Below, piece after piece: positions 33,125 through 46,400 of a stretch of DNA of 64,000 bases (positions are counted from its first letter, which is position 1; each line of letters opens with the position of its first letter). The translations under genes and the position numbers were made by a program. This stretch comes from Amyloporia xantha. Its lineage: Eukaryota; Basidiomycota; Agaricomycetes; Polyporales; Adustoporiaceae. The notes beneath the pieces are model-generated. The model ran no database searches. It worked only from the letters and a program-made list of their open reading frames with translations, and was not told the DNA's origin. The stretch lies in NCBI GenBank assembly GCA_036971615.1, contig JAYKKR010000025.1:248001-312000 (forward strand). The letters are read 5' to 3'.

Positions 33125-36100
33125 CTATGCAGTAGCTCGCTTCACCATCTAGACACGTGTCGACGTAAGCAGGGCATGTGATAAACAAAGGTTTGAGCAG
33201 ACAGACCTCGCGTGCCCAACGCAGAGTCTTCCTAGTTTCGCTCGGCATCCGACCCTTGGTCCGCAACTCCGTCATGATCCACTCCGCAAGTAGGAACTGT
33301 TTGATTTGACCATCAGGGAAAGCATCCGCGAGGTCACCGATGAGTCCGATGCACAGCTTCACAGAAGAGTCCGTCCTTTCGCTGTCTGCGAGGCATCGTT
33401 GTATCAATTCAAGTATGCTCTGGATGTGGGGCAAGAGCAAGGTCGCTGGTTAAAATGCGAGAATATCGTCAGCTGCTTTGGAGAGGAAAACGTCGGGATA
33501 CTCACCTTTCTCGGTGTTCTTAAGACCGGTGACAATTCCAGTATATGCCTCCAGAATACCCTCCCGTAGCTGGGCTACATATTCTACCATGTCAAGATCG
33601 AGCTGAAACTTCTATCAGGCCTGGACTGACGACGACGACGACGACGACGACGACGAAAGACAACAACGCACAGGATTCGGCTGCAGGGCACCAGCCTGTC
33701 GGAGGACACCCATGGTCGTGTTCATGTAAGGCTCGAATTCACCCCCAATGGCCAACGCAATATCACCGAAACAAGACAGAATCGAAATCTTGACGTTACG
33801 GTTGAGAACATCACTCTGCAGATTCTCAAGCAACACGCTCATGAACGCATGCGCATACTGTGCGCTCTGCTCACCCAGCGCACGAGAAATGTCACCAATA
33901 ATCCCCACAGCGACGGTGCATAGCTGTGTGTCCTCATGGGCTTTCAAAGCCGGGTACAAAAAGGGAAGGAACGCTTGAATATAAGGGGCGAACCGTTGCT
34001 CGAGTGCTGCAACATGCTCAGTATCGGAAGACTTCCGGCTAGACTGTGTGACTGACCTGAGGCGAGTGACCCAACGACCAAGAAGGCATCCTCGAGGATG
34101 GTGGAGGTCTTTCCGGCAGATGCCATAAGCTGAAGAATGAGCGTCATGATACGATCTGCTAACGGCTGAATACCGTCGCCCAATCGTCGGACGACGCTCT
34201 ATTGCGACCACGGCATCAGTCACACTTTGGCGGAGATCACCGCAAAGATACACTCACGATGATGACGCTACAGAAATTGCTCTGCAGATCATTCCAGTTA
34301 TTGCGGTCATCGATCCCTACAATTTGATTCTGTATTTTGGGTCGATCAAACGCGACCGAAAACATCAGGTAATGTCGCATTTACCTGCATTCCTAGGAGC
34401 TGCTCCATCCTGTGCAGGATAGCGACCACAGTATTCTGAACAACGGGGATAGTGTCGAGTGTTGCGTGTGTGACGAATGAGGTAATTGCCTCATATGCGG
34501 CAGTACGGTAGTTGCCTTCGTTACTCGCACTACATGGCGAAGTTAATGACGAAGTGACAATGAAAGCACGACCACAGATGTATCACAAATTAAGAAAAAA
34601 GGAAGTTCGCACTTACGTCTCAGTGACCCGAAGAAGTGCTTGGACGATACCGTCGAAATATGGCGACAACGGACCGCCGGCAGAAGCCTGGGGGTCATCG
34701 CCTTCCGACCAACCCAACTGATCAGCGAGGTTCATCAGAGCCCAGCACGAATTAGCAACAATTCGCGGATTATCTTGTAAACCGTTGACAAGCGCAGAAA
34801 TCAAAGGATGCAGGTGGACATCGGGCTTGATGGTGATAATGAGCAGATCGCAAATTCGGCCAAGCGTCCAGGCAACCGTGTCCTTAACGTGCAGATTACT
34901 GTCATTCATCATATCGATGAGGATCGGGAGAGCCTGGTCGACGAGAGGCGTCAGGAGACCAGGATCTGGTCCCTCCATAATGGCGCCGAAAGTCATCACG
35001 GCTGCTTCACGGTGATGCCAGTCTTGCGCCCTGATGTTGCCCTCGATGAAAGGAATGACGGCTGCTACGATGAGGTCCGACACCGCCTGCGCAAGGAGAC
35101 CTAGACAAGTACCGGCCGCCATTGAAATGTTCCATTCATCCTCGTCCGCATCCTCTTCTTGACGTGTCAGGAGTTGTAGAAGCACAGGAACAATCTCAGG
35201 TAGGGCAATTTTTGCGAAGAATTTGCTCTCGGTTTCGGGCACTTCACCATACTCAGTCGCCTGTTATAAGAAAAGTGAATTAGACCTGATACGCAGTAGA
35301 GATTTGAATATGGCAACCTCCTGCGCTTCCCATGCCAAATCTGTCTCAATCTCGCAAACTGTCGACCAGAACTCGACTGCTTGAAGAGCGATGGTTTCTT
35401 CTGAATGTTTCATGCCCATGACCGTGAGCTGGAGGCGGACGTCACATTAGTAGCGTCAGTCAAAGGAAGGATGCAGTACTACGTACTCCGAACAATGCGC
35501 GCTCCATGTAGAAACCCATTTTCTCATAATAAAGCGTCATGATTCGTACTAGACACTCGAACGCCCCGACTTGAACAGCACCAGAGGGATTCTGCGTGGC
35601 CTCGCAAACAACTTGCATAATGTAATTCCGCTCACCCTAGGAGACTGAGTGAATATCCCGCGCCCACTCCCATAGCAGAAAAGAAACCTTACCTCACGCT
35701 CGAAATTATCGCGCACAAACTCAAGCGAATTGAGAAGCGCGTGAATAGCAGCCAGTTGAACATCTGTAGATGGCTCTTCTTTGCGTGCACCGTGAATGAC
35801 AGCGGTCAGAATCTCGTTTGAACGCATAGCGAGAATCTCAGGTTTCTGTAATACTTTCGTCAGACAATCCTAGACACCGGTCGGGGATGACGCACAATAG
35901 ATTCGCAAATAAACCCGATTGCTTGAAGGGTGGCGACTCTCAAATTAGTGTTGGCCTGGTTGTTGACGAACCCAAGGAGAATCTCTATGACTTCGGACCA
36001 ATGACCCTGCGGTAGCTCAACTGCCGCAATTGCAGAAACTACTTGCGCAGCAACGGTGCCGACCCTTGAAACTGGGGAACCAAGCGCCATCAATGCATCC

Positions 36101-36592
36101 TGCTTGATTTTGCTCCTTGTATCATTATCCAATCCAAGCCATCTGCTCGTGTAGTCGTTCTGCCGTGCGCTTTCCTATCGGTAGAGTGAGGAAGTACGCG
36201 ATAGAATCGATCGTGGGCGGAACTCACTCGCGCGGTCAACGCATTCTTTAGTGCTAAACCAGCGGCGTTCCTAACATGTTGGGGTGAGCTCTCGTTAACC
36301 AGCTCAGAGCAGAGCATCAGCATATAAGCAGGCTAGTGCGATGAAAGTCAACCATACACCATGAGCATTCAGCACACTCGGCGCACTCGGCGAAAAGAGT
36401 GACTACTCACATAGTTCTCTCGAGATGCATTCTCCAACTTTTGTGTAGCATCCTGACGCGTAGGCGCGTCTGTTAATATCAGATTGAAAATGAAGGAATA
36501 TCGTAAGAGAGTAGAACGCGAGGATAAAGACTCTGAGCATGAAAGGACATACCAGGCGATAGGGTATTGGCGAGAAGTTCACTGGCGTTCAT
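33125..36592 (-). CDS. KAP95: Importin subunit beta-1 (karyopherin Kap95)
   Basis: Minus-strand multi-exon gene. Start 36592 ([13 protein letters not shown], then intron); stop at 33125 (WARE/MVKRATA after the last intron). The chain is a HEAT-repeat solenoid of about 860 residues. Recognisable importin-beta segments in order are [66 protein letters not shown], the acidic-loop region ([20 protein letters not shown]), [25 protein letters not shown], and [12 protein letters not shown]. Kap95 carries NLS cargo with importin alpha through the nuclear pore and is released by RanGTP. One intron near 33630 contains a trinucleotide repeat. Divergent from LSM7. Confidence 0.93.
33629..33657. repeat. 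(GAC/GTC)n trinucleotide microsatellite in a KAP95 intron
   Basis: About nine uninterrupted GAC triplets on the + strand (CGT/GTC on the coding strand). They lie between donor GTGCGTTG and acceptor CCTGATAG of a KAP95 intron and form much of its pyrimidine-containing part. Confidence 0.85.
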
Positions 36593-37050
36593 GATGATGG
36601 GTCACGCAGATATTTTTGTCCGTAATCTTGCAGGCCGAGTCAACAGAACAAGGAGACTGGTGAGATCTGAATGACTGTGGAACAGAAATCAAGGCAGGAA
36701 GTACGAGAGTGGCGGTTCGGGGTTGGGTCAAGGGATGGTGAAAGCAGCTGCACCGCGCGGCGTCGGATTTTCAAAGCCACCTTGCGCAAGGATATCAACT
36801 AGTCACAACCGAACTACAAGGCATGCTCTATTCCCTATATATGCTTCAATACTCATGTAGACTTCTTCAATCATCTGATCGTTATGCTATTCACGATTCA
36901 AAACACGTAGTCTGAGCTGAGACTCGGACGTCGAAAATTCACTCAGGCCTGCAGGATATTTTCATCGTCTGCTGAATTTGACTCTTTTCATATCACGACA
37001 CGGGTTGAAACCATAATAGCACCGGTAGGAGAGCACGGCAGTGATCTGAC
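36593..37050. promoter_or_regulatory. Divergent KAP95/LSM7 promoter interval
   Basis: 458 bp between the two start codons. No specific factor site was recognised. Confidence 0.45.
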
Positions 37051-37650
37051 ATGGCAGACAGGGTGAGTATTTGACTGGATCCGTTCGACTTCATATGCTT
37101 ATGTCGTTCCTAGGGTCGTGGTTTCAGCAGAGGAGTGCGCGGTTCTGGGGGTGCTACAAGAGGTCGGCATATCCAGTCAGTACTTGTTCTTTCGATTTGT
37201 GGTTTCGTCTATCCTGAGATTCTGCGCGCTGGCATGGTTCTCAAGAGCACAGCCTACTATGGACAAACCGAAGCGCGAGGCCATCCTTGATCTCTCAAAG
37301 TATGTGAATGAACGAATCAGAGTCAAATTCACAGGAGGCAGAGAAGGTATGTAGACGATCTGCTAAGATGGTCTATGTTGACGGCATGCGTGTTTAGTGA
37401 CCGGAGTGTTGAAAGGCTATGATCAACTTCTGAATCTAGTTCTTGATGAGGTGCAGGAGCAACTACAAAACGGTGAGCGATCGTGGTGCCTGTTGCCAGG
37501 CGAGACCGTCCTTTCTAATCTCGTCTTTCAGAAATGGACCTTCAAACTCGCTCACTAGGCTTAGTCGTCCTGCGAGGACCCACGATCACTCTCCTGAGTC
37601 CTGTGGATGGATCCGAGGAGATCGCGAACCCTTTTTTGGCTCAGGAATAA
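37051..37650 (+). CDS. LSM7: U6 snRNA-associated Sm-like protein LSm7
   Basis: Five exons: 37051-37062, 37114-37175, 37246-37346, 37398-37472, 37532-37650 (369 nt, 122 aa). A Gly/Arg-rich N-terminus (MADRGRGFSRGVRGSGG) precedes the Sm fold: Sm1 from KREAILDLSKYVNERI through VTGVLKGYDQLLNLVLDE, then Sm2 LGLVVLRGPTITLLSP. LSm7 is a ring subunit of both the nuclear LSm2-8 complex (U6 snRNA, splicing) and the cytoplasmic LSm1-7 complex (decapping-linked mRNA decay). The exon 2 to 3 junction was chosen to keep frame through ...RHIQAQPTMDKPKREA; the Gly-rich linker length is less certain than the Sm fold. Confidence 0.93.
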
Positions 37651-38574
37651 TCTAGTAGGCATAGTCTACCTGATTGCTGCCGTTTTACGTGGCGATGTGT
37701 CTTTCAAAGACACCATCCATCGGAGATGAGCACTGCAGCTTTGTACGTCGCTTGCTTCAGAATGACAGTCAAGCGATGATGATGTGTAAGCTTCTCAAAT
37801 ATACACCCTTTTAATGATTCTAGTTTTTGCGCTGCCCGATGGAAGCCTTTAGTTGGTCGAGTCGCAACAAGCCTTGGATGCATGATGTACTGTATCTATA
37901 TCGTCGTTTCTGCGCACTCCGATTCTGCTTGTGCTACCAATGCATTCCATGTGTGTTTAAGCACCAAGGATACTTGATATCTTCCTAGGCCTGACCCGCG
38001 TTCGACAGTGAATTCAACTCTCCGCACGGCATAACTCTCGATAATCATGTATTAACTCCATCGACTATTTGTCCATCGCCTCAACATCGGTCGAAGATCG
38101 TCACCAATGGACTTCTCCAAGCAGTTAAATACTCTTTCCGCGACCGTTAATCTTGCGTTTCCCAACCTGGCGATGCGAGCTTGATCCGTTCCTCGACAAA
38201 ATATCAGGGACTGGGACCTCGCCGAGTAGAACAGAAAGACGACGCGGAATATATAAGAAGTTGGAAGTAAGTTTAAAGTGAGGATAACGTTCTCCGCGAT
38301 ATGACGCTCTACGGACTTTCCGAATCCCCCACGTATCAGGAATAAGAGGAGACTATGAACCTCCGCTACATTGGCTCGTTACACACCATTCATACTCACT
38401 GGAAAGAGTTGTAAGCCCATTTGCACACACTTTACGTGTATCATTAGGGTAATAGACCTTAATATTAGCTCATGTGATACAGGAAATTAGCTGATGGCTC
38501 CGAGCCTCCTTACAAAATACATGTACATAGGTCCCGCAATCACCATGCCCCAACACCATATATAACGGCGACCA
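37651..38574. other. Convergent intergenic region LSM7/TFIIE-beta
   Basis: 924 bp between stop codons with no convincing ORF, RNA gene or repeat. Presumably 3' UTRs and spacer. Confidence 0.5.
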
Positions 38575-39619
38575 TCATTTCCCTCCGGGTGCCACGTAGT
38601 CCCGCGACAAATCAATTTGTCCCTTGAGATGCGTGTTCGTGATTCGCACCTGCCGCTGTCTCGGTGCGGATTTCTTGCCCTTCCTCTTGTTGGTAGGTGG
38701 TTTAGGTACGACCATCTCGGCAGCTGTAGCCTGAAGACCTTCAGAGGCAAGCTGTTTGAGGAGATCGACATCATTCGGCACTTCAAGCGCATGCCACAGG
38801 TCGTTGAACTCTGCGTAACGTGGGAGACCGAGGTAAGTTCCATTTGAATGGGACCAGTCACAAACTCTCACCTTTCTCGACTGCCATTCCCCCACTTTCC
38901 TCGTCTAGCTTGATCTCATTCCAAAACACCATTCTCATCTGGCCATCCTTCAGTGTTCGAGTGACGTAGACCTCTCCTTCCTTCTCGAGTTCCTCGATCG
39001 CCTGCGGAGCTTCCTTCCAGCTCTCTTTGAGTGTGCGTACTGAAAGACCCCCTCCCTTACGAGTCTGGCGCTGAATCTCTGTAAGAAGAGCCGCTTTGTT
39101 GCGAACATTGTAGTCGTGCTAGTTAGGTGTGGGTAACCAATCAACATGGTCGATGACGATGCAACATACACGATAGGAGTACAAATCTGTCTTAGGATCA
39201 TGTATGACACGGTCATGAGCCCTAAACTTTTCCAACAGAACCTTGTCTGTATCGACAGGGGTGTTCGTTATAATTGCCAGGTCTTGTAGCCGCATCGGGT
39301 TACCCGTTGACTTAAGGTGATTTACGACATAGACCAGCTGTGTGTTGACATTCGTCCCCGTACCAGTGTCTGCGGGTTGTGAATATACAACGCCTGAACT
39401 GATAGATCAGCCGTGGGTCACAACCAAGGCAGATGAGGTGAGTAGATGAGAAAGAGACGTGCTTGATTTTGGTCGCTTCTTTTTCGACTTAGACGACGAC
39501 TCGGACGACTCTGCAGGTGGCTGAGGAAGACCCGGAGGAGGATGAGAGTGCCACGAAGAGTAGTCTTGTCTATGCAGGGCAGTCTTGAAGGCTGCAGCAT
39601 CTCTTGCTAAGCCAGACAT
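38575..39619 (-). CDS. TFA2: Transcription initiation factor IIE subunit beta (Tfa2)
   Basis: Minus-strand gene with several introns. Start 39619 (MSGLARDAAAFKTALHRQ; an upstream in-frame extension in the same reading frame was not used). A Ser/Lys-rich N-terminus (SSESSSKSKKKRPK) leads to the winged-helix core (NVNTQLVYVVNHLKSTG, LYSYRHDYNVRNKAAL) and a second winged helix with EELEKEGEVYVTRTLKDGQ and MRMVFWNEIKLDEESGG. The last exon (EFNDLWHALEVPNDVDLLKQL, basic tail, DLSRDYVAPGGK) matches the conserved TFIIE-beta C-terminus. TFIIE recruits and regulates TFIIH at RNA polymerase II promoters. Start-to-start distance to divergent PAN3 is about 140 bp. Confidence 0.88.
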
Positions 39620-39760
39620 GAGAGGCGAAAGGAAGTGAACCGCTCTAGGCACGTCGGATTGTGGGTGGCTATGTATGAGGCACGTGATCGATCTCTGGTC
39701 CGAGTCGATAACAACATCACAAATGGAGTTCTTGTGATCCTACCACCTCTTGGCCGCAGG
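39620..39760. promoter_or_regulatory. Divergent TFIIE-beta/PAN3 promoter interval
   Basis: 141 bp between the chosen start codons. Compact shared promoter; no motif recognised. Confidence 0.45.
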
Positions 39761-42481
39761 ATGGCGCAGGGTGAAATTGCTTTTTTCTCTAGGCCTTCGT
39801 CCTCTGCCGTCAAGATAGTCGCTCCTTCCATTGAGGACCCCTCTAGCCCGAAACAGTCTTCTAAGAGAGGTGTGTGTTCTCCACAGCCCTGATCTATGTT
39901 GACTAAGCTTCATCCAGACTCTACTCAACGCCAGTGTAGAAATATTCTGATCTACGGGTATGTGTTTTTGTGTTCTCACATTCATACCTAGCTCACGGTT
40001 TTCAAGATCATGTAAATTTCAAGATAAGGGCTGTATTTACTACCATCCACCGGTATGTGCGCCCGCTGTTGAGTTGGAAAGCCGGTTTCATGCTTCAACA
40101 GCGCGATGAAGCCTTGCACGAGTACGTGGTGCATGTATTGTCCGTGTGGGGCATTGGAAGGTGTCTTATCAATTTGCAGACCACCCGACTCGCCTGTTCC
40201 CAGCACAGCGCTCCCGGCGCAGGCCGTTAACGCACCTGTATTTGTTCCTAAAACATCGGTCAACTCGGATGGCTCTGCACCCGCTTCAGAGGGTCTGCGG
40301 TCGCAAAACTCTATTTCGTCGTACGGATCTCATATTCTGCATATGGTTGTTCTCTGAGGCAAGCACCTGTAGTTCGTCGTCGTCCACGGAAACCAAATAC
40401 TATTCCGCGCAGACGGATTTTCAAGACAACGACGACGTATACGATTCATATGCCTATGACAGTCAAAATGGCGACGTTGGTAGCGACGTCATGCATTCGG
40501 TGAGTCCCCTAGTGTCCGCTCTTTCTCCCTTGTTGCGATTAATGGATGATAGATGGCATCCAACCCCTATGCTAATATGACCGATCCATCGAGCATGCTT
40601 GGTTATGATGGTAGCAATCCTATGGACCCCTTCTATTCTACGCAATTCACATTCGTTAGACAGCCCGTGCGTTGCTAGCTCGACTACTTTCTACTTCTCC
40701 TGTACTCACTTCATATGCCATTCACCCTAGTTGGATTATCATCTCTACACCCAGCCGCGCCCAGAGAGCCTTGTGAACAGGTACTTTATCTCTGATAATA
40801 TCCGTGAAGAATTGCAGATGCGCTCGGAGACGATATGCACACCGCCCGCTCAAGGACTCAACCTGCCGGAGGACATCCAGGGCTATCACACACTGGTGCC
40901 TCTAGAGCCAATAGTTGGAGATAGGCGCAAGTTCGGGAACTGGTATTCCACGGTTTATAGAGCGACGAACTCCATGGATGGCATGCCGTATGCATTGAGG
41001 AGAATCGAGAGTGCGTGCTGTCCATATGCTATATCTACCAGTCGGAGAATATTTTATCTTTTGGGATTGCACAGACTTTCGCCTGATGCAGCAGGCAGCA
41101 TTCTCTGGGATTGAGTCGTGGTCACGCATTCGTCACCCGAACATCATCTCCGTTCGAGAGGCATTCACTAGTCGTGCCTTCGGAGACAGTTGTATGTTTT
41201 CTACCTCTCCTTATCGTATGATATTGACGTAAGCTATCTTTAGCGCTAGTCGTGGTTTACGACTACCACCCTAACTCACAGACGCTGTATGAGGCGCACA
41301 TTAAACCGAAGGCTCCCCAGTTCCAGAATGGGCAGCTCCGCGCTCAGACAGCTCGTATATCAGAACGTACGCTGTGGTCGTATATTACACAGATTGCCAA
41401 TGGGATCAAGGCCGTGCATGACGCAGGAATGGCAGTGCGGATCATCGACGCAACCAAGATCCTCGTCACCGGGAAGAATAGGTAACCTAATTCTATTGAC
41501 AGAGATGTTGCGCTTGCTCTGACAATTGTTGTTACAGAGTCCGCGTCAGTTCTTGCGGTGTAGTGGATGTGCTGATGCACGACACGCGGGCAGACCTTGC
41601 ATTCCTGCAGCAAGAAGATCTGGTAATGTTTGGAAAGCTCATCTTCTCCTTATGCTGCAACAACCTGGCGGCGATGAATAACTTCCCCAAGGCGGTCGAG
41701 ACCCTCACGCGGCACTTTTCTGCAGATGTGAAGGCTGTGGCTATCTTCTTGGTCTCGAAGCCTGGTCCCAACAAGGTCAATTTCCTCCCTCCTGTGGAGC
41801 TTGATGCGATATTGACGGGTTTCCTGCTGTAGACGATTGGGCATCTTTTTGAGATGATCGGCAGCAGACTCCTGACAGAGATGGATGAGATGCAGAAGTG
41901 AGTCTAGGTCGTCCCTGACCATCCTCATGTCTCACTCTTTTCACTACATCTAGTGCTGTTGATCGTCTGGAGGGCGAGCTTATGTCCGAGCTGGAAAACG
42001 GCCGCCTTGTCCGTCTCCTCTGCAAGTTTGGTTTTATCAATGAACGACCAGAGCGAGTCTCTTCTTGGCATAGATGCTCAGCTATACCTGACGTGTGTTC
42101 GGCGCAGGTTTGCGCGGGAACCACGATGGTCCGAAACGGGCGACAGATACATCATCAAGCTGTTTCGGGATTATGTCTTCCATCAGGTGGATGAATATGG
42201 CAATCCGGTGGTCAATCTATCCCATGTCCTCACATGTCTCAACAAGGTACTCGTTCGAACACAATTTGTGATTTGTCCTGTTGACGACAATCTGCTACTG
42301 ACTAGCTGGATGCTGGTACTGATGAGCGTATAATGCTGGTCTCGCGGGATGAACAAAGCTGTCTGGTTGTGAGCTTCAAAGATGTCAAGGCGTGCATTGA
42401 TGCAGCGTTTAGGTTCGTACTCTTCTGTCCTTTCTCTCTTCATAGGCTAATACGCGAAATAGCGATTTATCCAAGAGGTGA
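39761..42481 (+). CDS. PAN3: PAN2-PAN3 deadenylase regulatory subunit PAN3
   Basis: Multi-exon gene. Start chosen at 39761 ([20 protein letters not shown]), since [15 protein letters not shown] is the conserved N-terminus. A CCCH zinc finger spans two exons ([21 protein letters not shown], about 39930-40050). A Ser/Pro-rich linker follows, then the pseudokinase ([65 protein letters not shown]) and the C-terminal coiled-coil/knob ([54 protein letters not shown]). The stop is at 42479-42481 after AAFSDLSKR. PAN3 recruits PAN2 to poly(A) and poly(A)-binding protein, starting mRNA deadenylation. The pseudokinase lacks a normal catalytic centre, as is usual for the family. Confidence 0.92.
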
Positions 42482-43442
42482 CAACAGGTCGTTTTTTGTT
42501 CAGAAAATTAGTAGAATCAGAAAAAGACGCGGAAAATACAGACAAAAGATTGACGACTTGGTTTATCACTGCATGTTGGAGAAATCAGGATGCAGTACAA
42601 AGACGGCTCCGCCCTCTATGTGACCCTTCAGGTGGTGATCTATGTTAGAGCGCTCTGTCAACGATAAGCGGACTGCCACGAGTTCCTGGCCTTCTCGCAG
42701 GGACTAGAGTCCTCACGGATCAAGGTAGGTGTGATTACTTCGTCTTACCATGTTTTATCTTATGATCTTGGCTGCCATCGGATTCTGCTAATCGAAGACA
42801 AGGATGCAAAGGTCCTATGTTCCAGACTTGGCTAAGAACATTGAGCGCTGAGCTATCGTGCAACATTCGGAACCTGTTTCGAGTCAAGGTGGGTATTTCC
42901 GATGAAGGGTGACATCGTTGTGTTGTTCTCGCAAATTGTATTGACTGTGCACCGGTGCTAGCCGAATGATGACTTTGTTGCATGTGCCAGCCTTTGTTTT
43001 CTCAGACGTGCTTCTAGGCGTGAACTTACCATGTCTGTGGGCCAGGAGGTGGAGATTAGCAGACCGACTCTGTAGGTGGGGTCCAGATGTACATGAATCC
43101 TACGCAAAGAAGAGCATGTTCGGTGTGAGGCAGTAATGAGGACGCGAACGTGCGGCGAATTGGAATATATCACATCGGGCGCGTTCTCTGGTGATTGTGG
43201 ACACTGGACAGTGGGAATATGTTGCGTGACGGCGTAACAGCACGTGACTGTGATGCCGACGGTAATACCATTCTTTCCATAACGGGCCAAAGCAGCGGAC
43301 GGGGGTCGGAAGGTTGTGGCATGCGCCTGCACTCTCTGATCATCTCCCTCTCTCAGCCGTCCAAAGTATCTTTCCCCCCATCTCTCCCACAGGCCACCAT
43401 TAGCTGGCCGAGTCTCTCGTCTGGTGCACGTCAAGACATCCG
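42482..43442. other. Intergenic region with a possible gene relic
   Basis: 961 bp between PAN3 and the next gene. Short coding-like pieces (for instance [17 protein letters not shown] and DCHEFLAFSQGLESSRIK near 42590-42730) are split by stops and frame changes, so they may be a decayed exon set. I do not recognise the family. The last about 250 bp should include the promoter of the downstream gene. Confidence 0.35.
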
Positions 43443-46400
43443 ATGACCACTGCCTACGCTCAACCCGCCAGCGCCCTGCAATCACCGCGACAGCACTACC
43501 TGCAGCCTAATCCACCACCCCAACGCCGACATGCGTCAAAGCAGAAATTCGCTGCAGAATTCTCTCAATGCTTGTATGACTTTGTCATACAGCTCTTGCC
43601 TACTACAGAGGAACTCGCGGTGAAGGAGGACGTCCGCAAGCTCCTCGAGCGTCTTATTCGCACTATCGAGCCTGACAGCCGGCTGTTGTCCTTTGGTAGT
43701 ACAGCGAATGGGTTCAGCCTTCGCAATTCAGGTGATGGACGCGTAGCATATAATCCTTACGCGATACCTGACCGTCGCCGCAGATATGGATCTGTGCTGT
43801 CTGATCGACTCTGAAGAGCGACTCTCTGCGACCGACCTTGTGAATATGTTAGGTGACCTGCTCGAGCGAGGTTCGTATGAGCTGCTCCTTCCTCATTGTG
43901 CGTAATTACAATTCTTGCTCTCAGAAACAAAATTCCATGTCAAGCCTCTGCCACACGCACGAATACCCATCGTCAAGCTTTCTCTCGACCCAGCACCTGG
44001 CTTACCGTTTGGAATCGCCTGTGACATCGGCTTTGAGAACAGACTCGCGCTAGAAAACACGCGTCTTTTGATGTGCTATGCCATGATCGATCCCGCTCGC
44101 GTCCGCACGATGGTTCTCTTCCGTAAGTATTAAATCCATACCATGAGTGTACGTCAAACTGATACCGATGTTTTTATAATCCGTAGTGAAAGTTTGGAGT
44201 AAACGGCGGTGCGTACATATGTAACACATGTATGCGAGCCCATACAAGACTAATTTAACATACAGGAAGATCAACTCGCCTTACAAAGGCACACTATCCT
44301 CATACGGATATGTCCTTCTTGTAATATATTTCCTTGTACATGTTAAATCGCCACCAGTCCTCCCAAATCTACAGCAGATGCCGCCTCTGCGGCCCATTTC
44401 TCACGTACGTGTTTAAGGACATATATTTACTTTCATCATACTGATCATCCAACAGGAGGATACTCATCTCAATGGACATAATATATGGTAATTCCGCTTC
44501 CTTAAACACATGATCGATCTTTCTCAACGGATATAGGTTTTTCGATGATATAGAACTCTTACGACAACGATGGAAATCATCTAATACTGAAAGTGTCGCC
44601 GAACTGTGCGTGACTATGCTAACCATCTGTTTGCGACGGACTTATTGACTATATGTCGTTGTTTAGCTTGATTGATTTCTTCAAGTTCTACTCGCGCGAC
44701 TTCAACTATACTGCAGGGGTTGCTTCCATTAGATCGGGACTTCTGAAGAAGGATAGCAAAGGCTGGGCAAATGAGGTAGATCTTACTGCAGGCGCTCTCG
44801 CCCGAGCTTACCGATCATTGTCAGGCCGAGAAAGGCAGCCCGAGGGAACGAAATCGCCTGTGCATCGAGGTATGAAATATTCGTCTCTTCACGACCTGGT
44901 AGTGTTCTTACGCCGCTGCAGGATCCGTTCGAGACAGATTACAACGTGGCGCGATGTGTCACCAGAGATGGCCTGTACACCGTAGGTTGTTCAGCCTATG
45001 CTTATTTCACCATTGACTTATCTTTATACAGATCCGTGGAGAATTTATGCGCGCCTCTCGCATCCTCGGTAGCCGCCCAGAGCGCGCGATCGTTGCCCTC
45101 GCCCAGCTCTGCGAAGAGCGTCAGGAGGAGGAACTGCTTCACCCGTCCCCATCCCGTGGCATATTCATTCCTCCACGGCTATCCCCCTTACCCCCCCAGG
45201 TCCCATATACTGTCGGCAGCAGTCCAATGCGGCCTGCCCGTCTGCCTGTGGCAGATCCAGTCTCCCCTTCAGATATCCACATACCCAGCCCGTCCTCGCC
45301 TTCTCCCTCTTCCCCTGCCCCCACCTCCACCCCCGCCCCTGCATCTAACAATAACCCTGCACCTTCTCCAGTTCCTGAGCCCTCACAGGCATCAACGATA
45401 CCCACACAAGTTGAATTGCCGACCCGCCTTCCGCTTGATCAACTCGAGCATATGGCACCCAAGCGCGGGATGTGGACCAGTCCTCCGCCGCCCGAGGCGC
45501 CTGAGGAGGATCACTCAGCATTTGAGAACCGCCTCGGGCAGAGCCTCGCGCTCGCGACTGTAGCAGGTGCGGCACGTGAGCGAGAGAGGGAGACACGCTC
45601 GACCTCGCACGCTTCATCGTCGAACGCAAGCGAACACACGGACGACGATCCATGCTCGGATCTGGCGGAGTCCGACGATGTCCGCTCGGTGAAGTCCTTC
45701 ACGGAGGAAGGCGCTATCAACCGGCGACGCGAGAAGGAGAGGTTGGTCGAAAGGGAGGGTGACCGCGAGCCAACCGTCACGGTTGAGCGGCAACAGCTGA
45801 GACAATTTCGGGCAGCGCCATTGCAACAGATGCAAGTTTATCCCAGCTCGCGCTCGGGACCGAGGCTAGAGGGTGGTCTGGATGCGAAGATGCTCGCACG
45901 CCTGAGAGGTCGACCGGCGCTCCGACCCGCTCAACAAACGAGTGATACGAATATCGGTACGAGTCCGGGAGAGGAGAAGGACACTTGGATGCCCCCTCCG
46001 CGAGTGGAATCTCCACGCAGGTCGCTCTCTGGTCCCGCCCGCATATCGCTTCCGAATCGCTTTTCACAGATGCATATATCCAACTTCATACCCGGTCGGC
46101 CATACCTCTCGCCTGCCGACGTGAACACTTCACCCCAACCAACGCTATTCCAGTCAAACGCAAATGTATATTACGAAACCACTCCCGTGAAAGAGAGGTT
46201 GTATCGCGCTCTGCAGCCGTATGGGGTTCCGATGCCGTCAATGTCCGCAGTGTCACCACGCTCAGTGTTCGAGGCGCCGGTTTACCAAGAAGGATCGGGT
46301 TCCTCGAGAAGTTCACCTTCCTCATCGCCCCAGCATCTCTCGCCTTCGTCTTCCCATACATCCATACAGTCCCCGCAGCAAACTTCGGCACGGCAGACTT

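Noticed and set aside
37398..37472. Apparent one-base frameshift in LSM7 exon 4
   Set aside because: Re-reading the bases showed the frame is continuous (CTA GTT CTT GAT GAG). The gene is intact.
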